NCBI RefSeq assembly: GCF_013128195.2
Contig: NZ_CP053452.2
Location: 930,001-994,000, forward strand
Length of the DNA: 64,000 nt
Origin: Frigoriglobus tundricola
GTDB lineage: Bacteria; Planctomycetota; Planctomycetia; Gemmatales; Gemmataceae
Direction of reading: 5' to 3'
Shown: piece by piece, positions 1-7,543 of the stretch
Layout of the letters: every line of letters starts with the position of its first letter
Position numbering within the stretch: the first letter of the stretch is position 1
Notes under the pieces: model-generated
What the model saw: only the letters and a program-made list of their open reading frames with translations
Told to the model about the DNA's origin: nothing
Database searches by the model: none
Program-made: the position numbers and the translations under genes

Positions 1-93
1 GCCGCACCACGGTGATCGGACCGGCGCCACACCGGCGGCCGCACCCCGCTCGCCAACGACCGCCGTCGGTTTTTCCTGGTTTCTGGTGGATCA

Positions 94-1308
94 TTGGTGG
101 GTCAGTCGCCACTCCCGCGGGTCCTCTACCTCACCCACCGCACTCCGTTTCCGCCGGACAAGGGCGACCGCATCCGCACCTTTCACCTGCTCCGGCAAAT
201 GGCCAAGCACGGGCGCATCTGGCTCGGCTGCCCCGCAGACGAACCGGTCAGCGCCGACACCCACGCGGCCCTCAACGGCCTGTGCGAGCGGGTCGCGGCG
301 GTACCCGTCGGGAGACGAGTGCGGTGGGCGAACGCCGCGCGGAGCCTTGCCGCCGGCGGCAGCCTCTCCGAAGGGCTGTTCGCCTCGAAGGCGCTGACGC
401 GCGTGCTCCGGCGGTGGACGGCGGAGGTCCGGTTCGACGCGGTCGTGGCCTCGTCCTCCGCGCTCGTGCCGTACCTTCAAGACGCGGCACTCCGGGCGGT
501 CCCCAAAGTGGTCGATCTGATCGACGTGGACAGCCAGAAGTGGCTCGATTTTGCCGCCGCGAGCCGCCCGCCGAAAAAGTGGCTCTACCGGCTCGAAGCC
601 GCCCGCGTCCGCAACCTGGAACGGGCGCTGGCCGGGTCCGCGCGAGCGGTCGCGGTTGTCAGCCGCGCGGAAGCGGAGGTTTACGATTCGTTCACGCGCG
701 TTGGCGCCGCGACCGTGGCCACGAACGGGGTCGATCTGGATTTTTTCGCACCGGTGGCGTGCGAGGAGCAACCGGCGCTTGCGTTTGTTGGCGCGCTCGA
801 CTACCGACCGAACGAGGACGCGGCGGTGTGGTTCGCGCGGGAGGTGTGGCCCGCGATCCGTGCCCGCGTGCCGCACGCCGAGTTCCGGATCATCGGCCGC
901 AACCCGACGCCGGCCGTCCGGGTGCTCGCTTCGGTGCCGGGCGTGAATCTGGTGGGTCCGGTGCCGGACGTACGGCCGTTTGTGGCGTCCGCGAGCGTGG
1001 CCGTCGTTCCGCTCCGACTGGCCCGAGGGGTTCAAAACAAGGTGCTGGAAGCAATGGCGATGGCGAAGGCCGTGATCGCCGCCCCTCCCGCACTGGCGGC
1101 GCTGGGGGCCGAACCGGGTGTGCACTTGCTGGCCGCCTCCACGCCACAGGAATGGGTGGATTCGGTATGCGGGCTGCTAGCCGACCCGGTGCGCCGGCAC
1201 CTGTTGGGTGTTGCGGCCCGACAATATGTTGAGCGTCACCACCATTGGGAACGCTGTTTGCAACCGCTGGTGGCCGCAATCTTTCCAACCCCGGTCGCAC
1301 CCGCGTGA
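94..1308 (+). CDS. Glycosyltransferase, GT-B fold (PEP-CTERM/EpsH1-associated sugar transferase type)
   Basis: A protein of about 404 residues with the features of a retaining GT-B glycosyltransferase. Near the N-terminus it has TPFPPDKGDRIR (about residues 17-28), typical of the TIGR03087 sugar transferases that sit in exopolysaccharide/exosortase loci. The C-terminal half has TNGVDLDFF, then FVGALDYRPNEDA, and a nucleotide-sugar binding stretch QNKVLEAMAMAKAV. There is no signal peptide, so it probably acts at the inner face of the membrane. The start is TTG at 94 or GTG at 97; no good ribosome site decides. It is followed by a second glycosyltransferase whose GTG start overlaps this stop. 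The family call rests on recognised motifs; the sugar substrate is unknown. Confidence 0.85.
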   Translation: MVGQSPLPRVLYLTHRTPFPPDKGDRIRTFHLLRQMAKHGRIWLGCPADEPVSADTHAALNGLCERVAAVPVGRRVRWANAARSLAAGGSLSEGLFASKALTRVLRRWTAEVRFDAVVASSSALVPYLQDAALRAVPKVVDLIDVDSQKWLDFAAASRPPKKWLYRLEAARVRNLERALAGSARAVAVVSRAEAEVYDSFTRVGAATVATNGVDLDFFAPVACEEQPALAFVGALDYRPNEDAAVWFAREVWPAIRARVPHAEFRIIGRNPTPAVRVLASVPGVNLVGPVPDVRPFVASASVAVVPLRLARGVQNKVLEAMAMAKAVIAAPPALAALGAEPGVHLLAASTPQEWVDSVCGLLADPVRRHLLGVAARQYVERHHHWERCLQPLVAAIFPTPVAPA

Positions 1309-2570
1309 TCCCCTCAATCGCGCCCGCGACGCACCCCCTTACCACGCCCCACCCCGTGGACATTGCCGACTCTCTCACCCACGCGTTCCCTCCCGTGGCC
1401 GAATCGTTTTCGCTCGACCACCCGGAGGCGCCAGCCGGGGCCGCCGGTCCGGTCGTCCTGGACGCGCGCGTCGTGACCGGCGCCGGCGGCGGGCCGGACA
1501 AAACGATCCTCAATTCGCCGCGGTTCCTCGAACCGCTCGGGTACCGGATGGTGTGCGCGTACATGCACCCGCCCGGCGACCCCGGGTTCGAGGTGCTCCG
1601 CCAGAAGGCCGCGCAGTACGGCGCCCCGCTCGTCTCCATCCCCGACCGCGGCGCGTGGGACTGGCGCGTGGTGACCGAGGCGCTGGCCGTGTGCAAACGG
1701 GAACGGGTCACCGTCTGGCACGGCCACGACTACAAGACGAACGCCCTCGGGATCCTGCTCAAACGGCTGTGGCCGATGCGCCTGGTGACGACCGTTCACG
1801 GGTGGGTGCAGCACACCCGCCGCACGCCGCTGTACTATCGCATTGACCAGCTCTGCCTCCCACGGTACGAACGCGTCATCTGCGTCTCGGACGACCTGCT
1901 CGAATCGTGCCTCGCCGCCGGCGTGCCCGCTAAAAACTGCGTGCTGCTGGAAAACGGCATCGACGCACTCGAGTACGCGCGCTCGCGCCCCACGGCCGCG
2001 GCCAAAGCCGCCCTCGGGCTCCCGGCCGGCGGGTTCGTCGTCGGCGCGGTCGGCCGGCTGTCCGGCGAGAAGGGGTTCGACGTGCTGATCCGGAGCGCCC
2101 ACCAGCTCTTGGCCCGGGGGCTGGACGTGCGGCTCCTGATCGTGGGCGAGGGCGGGGAGCGTGCGGCCCTCGAGGCGCTCGTCCGTGAGCTACACTTGGG
2201 GGACCGGGTCCGCCTGGCCGGGTGGCAGGCGGACGTCCGCGGGCACTTTGAGGCGATGGACGTGTTCGCGCTGAGCAGCCTCCGCGAGGGGCTGCCGAAC
2301 GTGGTCCTCGAAGCGATGGCGCTGGAGGTCCCGGTGGTCTCGACGCGGGTGGCCGGCATCCCGCGGCTGGTTCAGGACGGGCGCAACGGGTTCCTGGTGA
2401 ACGCGGGCGACCTCGACGGGCTGACCACCGCACTGGCGGGGGTGCTCAAGAACCCCGCCCTGAGTGCGGTGTTCCGCGCCGCCGGCCGCCGGACCGTCGA
2501 AACGCGGTACAGTTTCGCGACGCGGATGCAGCGCCTTAAGCGCCTCTATGACGAACTGCTAGCGGGGTGA
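1305..2570 (+). CDS. Glycosyltransferase family 4 protein
   Basis: About 421 residues. The N-terminal domain contains GAGGGPDKTILN, common in GT4 enzymes that begin with a G-rich acceptor-side loop. The C-terminal domain has GRLSGEKGFDVLI and the EX7E-type motif in EGLPNVVLEAMALEVPVVST, both standard for GT4 nucleotide-sugar binding. The GTG at 1305 overlaps the TGA of the upstream glycosyltransferase (GTGA), which suggests translational coupling. A TTG at 1245 would add 20 residues encoded inside the upstream gene and is less likely. It probably adds a sugar to a lipid-linked or exopolysaccharide precursor together with its neighbour; donor and acceptor cannot be read from sequence. Confidence 0.86.
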   Translation: MIPSIAPATHPLTTPHPVDIADSLTHAFPPVAESFSLDHPEAPAGAAGPVVLDARVVTGAGGGPDKTILNSPRFLEPLGYRMVCAYMHPPGDPGFEVLRQKAAQYGAPLVSIPDRGAWDWRVVTEALAVCKRERVTVWHGHDYKTNALGILLKRLWPMRLVTTVHGWVQHTRRTPLYYRIDQLCLPRYERVICVSDDLLESCLAAGVPAKNCVLLENGIDALEYARSRPTAAAKAALGLPAGGFVVGAVGRLSGEKGFDVLIRSAHQLLARGLDVRLLIVGEGGERAALEALVRELHLGDRVRLAGWQADVRGHFEAMDVFALSSLREGLPNVVLEAMALEVPVVSTRVAGIPRLVQDGRNGFLVNAGDLDGLTTALAGVLKNPALSAVFRAAGRRTVETRYSFATRMQRLKRLYDELLAG

Positions 2571-2596
2571 CGAAGAGAAGAAGTGAAGAGGGATTA

Positions 2597-2752
2597 ACCA
2601 CAGAGGGCACAGAGGGCACAGAGAAAAGAGCGAAGAGAGCAATAGTCAGACGAGTTCAGAGGTGACTGCGGGATTCCGAACCGGCTCCGCCCAGTGCTCG
2701 TCTTTCTTCTCGGTGCCCTCTCCCCCCGCTGCGCGGGGACCCTCTCTGTGGT
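2597..2752. repeat. Imperfect inverted repeat of CACAGAG-type units
   Basis: The 5' arm has a short unit repeated (accacagagggcacagaggg) and the 3' arm reads the complement (ggtgccctctcc, then accctctctgtggt). The element fills most of the gap between the GT4 gene and the FemAB-like gene and could form a long interrupted stem. The 8-9 base unit spacing recalls the accacagag-type intergenic repeats common in planctomycete and verrucomicrobial genomes. Function is unknown; it may act as a transcription terminator or mRNA 3' end stabiliser. Confidence 0.6.
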
Positions 2753-2800
2753 GAATCCTCTTCTGCCGTGGGGACCGTTTCCGATTTTCGGGTGTTCCGC

Positions 2801-3883
2801 ATGATCCGTTTGAAGTCGTCCGCCACCCCCCCGACGTTCGCCACGGTCGTGTACCCGCGCGCCGCGGTCGCCGGCCGGGTCGCGGAGCTGACCGCGTTCG
2901 TGCGGCACTCGGCGCCGGAGGTGCCGCTCAGCAAGCACCCGCTGTGGCTGAACGTGCTCCAGGCGGGTCTGGGGCACGACGTGTACGCGGTGGAGGCGGT
3001 CGCGAGCGGGTGCACGGTCGGGTTCCTGCCGCTGGCGTGCGTCAGCTCGCTGCTGTTCGGCCGGTTCCTCGTCAGCCTGCCGTACCTGAACACCAACGGC
3101 GTCGTCGCGCAGTCCGCCGACGTGCAGGCCGAACTCATCACCCGGGCCGTGACCCTCGCGGACGAGCTCAACGTCCGCTATTTGGAACTGCGGCACGAGG
3201 CGCCGATCGCGCACCCGGCGCTGAACGCGGCGCTCACGAGCAAGGTCCACATGCGGCTGCCGCTGCCCGGAACGCCGGAGCAGTTGTGGTCGGGCTTCGA
3301 TTCCAAGGTCCGGAACCAGATCCGCAAGGGCGAAAAAGGGGCGTTCACCGTCGAGTGGGGCGCGGAGGAGCTGCTGAACGGGTTCCACGACGTGCTGTGC
3401 GAGAACATGCGCGACCTGGGCTCGCCGGTGTACGGCAAGAAGCTGTTCGCCGCGATCCTCGCGCACTTCCCGGGCGCCGCGGAGATTTGCCTCGTCCGTG
3501 ACGGGACGAAGCCCGTGGCCGCGGCGCTCCTGCTGCACGGGTGGGGCGTCACCGAGGTGCCGACCGCGTCCTCGCTGAAGGGCTACAACCCGAGCAACGT
3601 GAACATGCTCATGTACCACCACCTGCTGCGCCGGGCGGTGGAGCGCGGGCAGCGCGTGTTCGATTTCGGCCGCTCCACGACCGAGGGCAGCACGTTCAAG
3701 TTCAAGAAGCAGTGGGGCGCGGTGCCGCACCCGGCGACCTGGCAGTACGCGGTCCTGAAGGGCGAGGTGAGCGAGATGCGGCCCGACAACCCGCGCTACC
3801 GGCGCGCCATCCGCCTGTGGCAGCGGCTCCCGGTCGGCCTCACGCGCCGCGTCGGCCCGCACGTCGTCCGCGGCATCCCGTGA
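2801..3883 (+). CDS. FemAB-family protein (PEP-CTERM/exopolysaccharide associated GNAT-like)
   Basis: About 360 residues. The pattern is that of the FemAB-type double-GNAT fold: a central FDSKVRNQIRKGEKGAFTVEWG segment, then VYGKKLFAAILAHFPGAAEICLVRDG, and a C-terminal FDFGRSTTEGSTFKFKKQWGAVPH. This last motif is typical of the FemAB-related proteins of PEP-CTERM/exosortase loci (TIGR03019) and of lipid II-type aminoacyl transferases. ATG at 2801 is preferred to GTG at 2768, which would add 11 residues without similarity to the family. It follows two glycosyltransferases, so a role in modifying an exopolysaccharide or cell-surface product is likely, but the acceptor is not known. Confidence 0.82.
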   Translation: MIRLKSSATPPTFATVVYPRAAVAGRVAELTAFVRHSAPEVPLSKHPLWLNVLQAGLGHDVYAVEAVASGCTVGFLPLACVSSLLFGRFLVSLPYLNTNGVVAQSADVQAELITRAVTLADELNVRYLELRHEAPIAHPALNAALTSKVHMRLPLPGTPEQLWSGFDSKVRNQIRKGEKGAFTVEWGAEELLNGFHDVLCENMRDLGSPVYGKKLFAAILAHFPGAAEICLVRDGTKPVAAALLLHGWGVTEVPTASSLKGYNPSNVNMLMYHHLLRRAVERGQRVFDFGRSTTEGSTFKFKKQWGAVPHPATWQYAVLKGEVSEMRPDNPRYRRAIRLWQRLPVGLTRRVGPHVVRGIP

Positions 3884-4190
3884 TTGCGGGTTCTGCACCC
3901 CCGCACGAAATCCGCACGTTCCCGATGTCCTATTCGGCTCACACCGCAACCCCCGCACTCCGGCCAATCGGTTTCTCCGTCATCTTCGGCCGAAGCGGTT
4001 GCATCCGCCCAATTTGTAAACTTTCCTTTAGTGTGGAAGCGCCGCCGAAACCTTTCTGCATCATCCGCGAACGGCGGTTGTGCGGAAAGTACCGGTTGCA
4101 CCGGCCGCACCGGCTCCACATCGCCCCGGTCGCCCCGCACCATTCCGCGCGGTGGCACCGTACCGCTCGGTTCCCGGAGCTTCGCCGCAC
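3884..4190. other. Intergenic region upstream of the sigma-54 activator-like gene
   Basis: About 307 bases between the FemAB-like gene and the regulator. I see no convincing gene. Short open frames here are GC-driven and lack a ribosome site. It contains a locally AT-richer patch (about 4012-4032) that could hold the promoter of the downstream regulator, but no clear sigma-70 or sigma-54 box can be assigned. Confidence 0.4.
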
Positions 4191-5627
4191 ATGGTTTCGT
4201 CCCGCCGCCTCGTCCTCGTCGCTCAGGACCAGCGCCTCGCGATCGCGGTCCAGGGCCACCTCCAGAAGGCCATCCAGCTCACCGCCCCGGTCGTCCGCTT
4301 CGAAGACGTGCCCGGCCTGCTCACCCCGGAAACGGACGGCGACCTGCTCTTCGTGGCCGGCGACCCGACCGACGCCCACCAGATCGAGGCCGTGGTTCGC
4401 GAGACGAAGGTGCAGCACCTCCCGGCCGGGCTCTCGGTTCTGGAAACAGAAGCCGTTCGCACGAGCGGCCGACTGGACCCGCTGGCCCCGTACCTCGCCC
4501 ACCGGTTCGTGTGGCCCCACCAGCCGCGCGAGCTGACCGCGTGGGCGCAGCACGCGCTCTCGCCGGGCGCCCCGTTCGCCGAACCGCTGACCGAGGCCGT
4601 CGCCGCCACCATCCGCCGCCGGCTCATTAACCACACGCCGTCGCTCACTGCGATGGTGGAGCAGCTGTGCATCGCCGCCGCGCACGACGTGACCGTGCTG
4701 ATCGAGGGCGAGACCGGGACCGGCAAGACGTACCTCGCGAAGCTCGTACACGACTGCTCGGTGCGCCGCGCGAACCGGTTCCTCGTGGTCGCGTGCGGGA
4801 CGCTGTCCGGCAACCTGATCGCGAGCGAGTTCTTCGGCCACGTGCGGGGCGCGTTCACCAGCGCCGACGCCGCGAAGGTCGGCAAGTTCGCCGCCGCCGG
4901 CGAGGGCACCATCCTGCTCGACGAGATCGACACGCTGGGGCTGGAACACCAGGCCAACCTGCTCCGCGTGATCGAGACGGGCGAGTTCGAGCCGGTGGGC
5001 AGCAACGAGACGCAGATCTGCAAGGCCCGGATCGTCGCCGCGACCAACTGGAACCTGGCCGACGCGGTCGAGCGCGGCAGCTTCCGCCGCGACCTGTACT
5101 ACCGGCTGCACGTCATCAGCTTCCACCTGCCGCCGCTGCGGCACCGGCCGGAGGACATCGGCCCCCTCGTGCGCGGGATGGTCGCCCGGTACGGCACGAA
5201 GTACGGCAAGCGGCTGTACGGCGTGTGCCCGGAGGCGCTGCGGGTGCTCGAAGCGTTCCCGTGGCCGGGCAACATCCGCCAGCTCGAAAACGTGGTCCAA
5301 CAGGCGGTGCTGACGAGCACCGGCAACGAGCTCAAGGTCCACCACCTGTCGCCGCAGGTGCTGACCCGCGCGGACGCGCCGGCCGCCACGCTCCCGATGC
5401 CGGGCGGGTTCGACGGCACGCTGAAGCAGACGCGCGAGGCCACCGAGCGGGCGAACATCCTCCGCGCGCTGGAGAAGGCCGGGCAGAGCCGGACCCGGGC
5501 GGCGCAGATGTTGGGCGTCAGCCGCGTGACTCTCTATAAAAAAATGAAGCACTACAAGCTGCTCCAGGCGAAGGGGCCGGTCGCCTATCCGTTCGACGAG
5601 TTCAACAGCCGCGTGAGCGGCGGCTGA
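4191..5627 (+). CDS. Sigma-54 activator-like AAA+ transcriptional regulator with Fis-type HTH
   Basis: 478 residues in three parts: an N-terminal region of about 130 residues that looks like a degenerate receiver, a central AAA+ domain, and a C-terminal Fis-like helix-turn-helix (RTRAAQMLGVSRVTLYKKMK, about residues 430-450). The AAA+ domain has Walker A GETGTGKT (about 173-180), Walker B GTILLDEID (about 242-250) and the sensor region FRRDLYYRLHV. The sigma-54 contact loop reads GAFTSA instead of GAFTGA (about 220). No phosphorylatable Asp can be assigned confidently in the N-terminal part. ATG at 4191 is used because upstream codons look non-coding. It follows an exopolysaccharide-type cluster and may control it; that is inference from position. 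Confidence 0.85.
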   Translation: MVSSRRLVLVAQDQRLAIAVQGHLQKAIQLTAPVVRFEDVPGLLTPETDGDLLFVAGDPTDAHQIEAVVRETKVQHLPAGLSVLETEAVRTSGRLDPLAPYLAHRFVWPHQPRELTAWAQHALSPGAPFAEPLTEAVAATIRRRLINHTPSLTAMVEQLCIAAAHDVTVLIEGETGTGKTYLAKLVHDCSVRRANRFLVVACGTLSGNLIASEFFGHVRGAFTSADAAKVGKFAAAGEGTILLDEIDTLGLEHQANLLRVIETGEFEPVGSNETQICKARIVAATNWNLADAVERGSFRRDLYYRLHVISFHLPPLRHRPEDIGPLVRGMVARYGTKYGKRLYGVCPEALRVLEAFPWPGNIRQLENVVQQAVLTSTGNELKVHHLSPQVLTRADAPAATLPMPGGFDGTLKQTREATERANILRALEKAGQSRTRAAQMLGVSRVTLYKKMKHYKLLQAKGPVAYPFDEFNSRVSGG

Positions 5628-5829
5628 GGCGCGTGCCCCCGTCCGGGCCGGAACCGTCCGGCACGCACGCTTCTGACGGGCTCATCGTGGTTTCGGACCG
5701 TAGCCGGCCCCTGTGAGGCCGGTGCTGTGCGCCCCGTGTCGCTCCGGCCTCCCAGGGGCCGGCTCCAGAAGAAGTCCGACAGCGCGCTTCCTCACCTCTC
5801 CACCCTCGTTTTCGCCCTTGAGGGGTGCC

Positions 5830-6300
5830 GTGGCCGAACCCGAACTGCACTATTTCTGCAAACCGACCGCGCTGCGCCCGGTGGCGCAACCGGTCGAGTT
5901 CCTCACCGCGCAAGCGCTCGTTGCCGACGAACCAGCGTGCAAGCGGTTGTGGGACCTGGTCAGTACGCAGTTCCGCACGCGCGGGAAGTTTCTCGCGGTG
6001 TGGCCCGGGGTGCGGTTCGTCGCGGTTCACCGCGACCCCGAGGGCCGCGCCGACGGGTTCCTTCTCGTGAACGCGCCGATCAACTGGCAGATCGACTACG
6101 TGGTGGTGTGCGCAGAATCGCGGGGCCAGGGGATCGCGTCGGCGCTGGTGGCCGAAACCGCCAACCAGGCGTTTCTGCGCGGGGTTCCGTATGTGATGCT
6201 GACAAGCAAGCAGAGCCTCCGGCCGCTGTACGAGGCGTGCGGGTTCGCGCCGGTCCTTCAGGAGCCCGCCCCCGGCCCTATCACTTCACCATCGGGGTGA
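5830..6300 (+). CDS. GNAT family N-acetyltransferase
   Basis: About 156 residues. The acetyl-CoA binding signature appears as VVVCAESRGQGIASALVAETANQAF (R/Q-x-x-G-x-G/A type, about residues 97-117), followed by PYVMLTSKQSLRPLYEACGF, the usual C-terminal GNAT strand-helix with the Y-x-x-x-GF ending. GTG at 5830 begins MAEPELHYF; the open frame extends upstream to 5713 but that part is low-complexity and GC-driven. The gene stands alone between the regulator and a secreted protein. The substrate is unknown. Confidence 0.8.
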   Translation: MAEPELHYFCKPTALRPVAQPVEFLTAQALVADEPACKRLWDLVSTQFRTRGKFLAVWPGVRFVAVHRDPEGRADGFLLVNAPINWQIDYVVVCAESRGQGIASALVAETANQAFLRGVPYVMLTSKQSLRPLYEACGFAPVLQEPAPGPITSPSG

Positions 6301-6370
6301 TCGAATTACACCCGATTCGAAACACCAGATCGGTGCGCGGGGTAACTACCAACTACGGGAGGGCTCCGCC

Positions 6371-7189
6371 ATGCGATCTCTTCTGGTATTGGCCTGTGTC
6401 GTTCTGTTCGTTGCGTCCGTCCGGGCGGACGACCGGGCCCCGAGTGAGACCGTCTGGGCGTTCACACGCGCCATCGAGAAGCGGCGCTGGAAAGACGCCG
6501 AGGCGCTCGTCACGAAGGGCGCCACCGTGACCACCGTCCCCGCCGAGGCGCCCGAAACGCGCTCCACACAGACGGCCCTGGCCTTCCTGGGGGCGGAGCC
6601 GAAATGGTGCTTCGGCACGCTGGATTACCACGAATCGGTCCACCATACCGCCGCCACGTTCCTGTTCGACTTCCGGCGCGACGATCTCGTCTGCCGGTCC
6701 ACGTTCGAGCTGGTCAAAATCGACGGACAGTGGAAGATCGATTCGGTGCGCATCGCCACCCGCAAGGACGCAAAGGGCGCCGCCGAAGAGATCAAGGCCC
6801 TGAGCGGCGCCTGGGTGTTGGACGAGGCGTGCGCGAAACGTATCTTCGGCGACCTCGCAGAGAAGCAGAAAGCCGACGTGAAGGTCCAGATCGCCAGGGA
6901 CAAGTTCGCGATCGACTACGATGTACCGGCGATCGACCTGTTCGGCGGGCCGCCGAGCCGCTGGCAGGGGCGCGTTCGGGCTTGGAGACTCCGGATCGAC
7001 CCCACTACGAAGCCGAAGAGCTTCGATCTCGAATGGGACGAGGAGAACGGATGCGAGGGCCTCTACGGGGTGTACGAACTCGGTGGCGATAAGCTGACCC
7101 TGGCCCTGGATAAGGACCCGAAGGGCCGCCCCAAGAGAATCGATCAAAACGGCCTCGGGCCTATCGTTCTGAAGCGCGCGGTGAAATAG
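6371..7189 (+). CDS. Secreted TIGR03067-domain protein with NTF2-like N-terminal domain
   Basis: 272 residues. Residues 1-20 form a signal peptide ending VRADD. Residues 25-130 look like a SnoaL/NTF2-like fold (TVWAFTRAIEKRRWKDAEALV and later STFELVKIDGQWKIDSVRI). From about 137 comes a TIGR03067-type domain: EIKALSGAWVLDEAC, then KPKSFDLEWDE, then GLYGVYELGGDKLTLAL. This domain is expanded in Gemmata-like planctomycetes, often in exported proteins of unknown function. ATG at 6371 follows an AGG-rich site (gggagggctccgcc). The two-domain combination is seen directly; the biochemical role is unknown. Confidence 0.82.
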   Translation: MRSLLVLACVVLFVASVRADDRAPSETVWAFTRAIEKRRWKDAEALVTKGATVTTVPAEAPETRSTQTALAFLGAEPKWCFGTLDYHESVHHTAATFLFDFRRDDLVCRSTFELVKIDGQWKIDSVRIATRKDAKGAAEEIKALSGAWVLDEACAKRIFGDLAEKQKADVKVQIARDKFAIDYDVPAIDLFGGPPSRWQGRVRAWRLRIDPTTKPKSFDLEWDEENGCEGLYGVYELGGDKLTLALDKDPKGRPKRIDQNGLGPIVLKRAVK

Positions 7190-7331
7190 TGGGGACCGCC
7201 GCGTCACACCGCAACCGTTGCTGTCCAGTCGCGCCGAGAACGTGTTTTCCGTGTGCAGAAGAGGAAATTTCTCACCCGACGCGATCCGGGGCACGCCGCC
7301 CCGCCGCTCGCTAGTGGGGACGCCAGGCCCC

Positions 7332-7421
7332 GGCGAACGGCCGGCGTGAGCCGGCGGGTGGACCGAGACAGCAATATGAGGCGCCGGCGCCGCACCCGCC
7401 GGCTCACGCCGGCCGTTCGCC
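7332..7421. repeat. Perfect 29-bp inverted repeat upstream of glmS
   Basis: Arms 7332-7360 (ggcgaacggccggcgtgagc...) and 7393-7421 are reverse complements, separated by 32 bases. A similar GGCGTGAGCC inverted repeat occurs at 49598-49652 after lhgO, so this is a dispersed palindromic family. It lies about 120 bases upstream of the glmS start and could form a cruciform or an RNA hairpin in the leader. There are no flanking target duplications and no transposase. Confidence 0.8.
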
Positions 7422-7543
7422 CCGGTGTCCGACCCCGAGGCGAGGGCCGGAGCGGCTTCTGTACTCCGACTTCGAACTCCCCTTCCCCTCGTTACCATGA
7501 AATCACTAAGCTCTACGGGCGCCCAAGGACAGGGAGTGACACC

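Noticed and set aside
2594..3967. Long minus-strand open frame across the FemAB-like gene
   Set aside because: Arg/His/Val-rich composition typical of antisense frames in GC-rich DNA; the plus strand has clear family motifs.
7421..7543. glmS ribozyme or riboswitch in the glmS leader
   Set aside because: I could not recognise the conserved core or pseudoknots; a covariance search would be needed.
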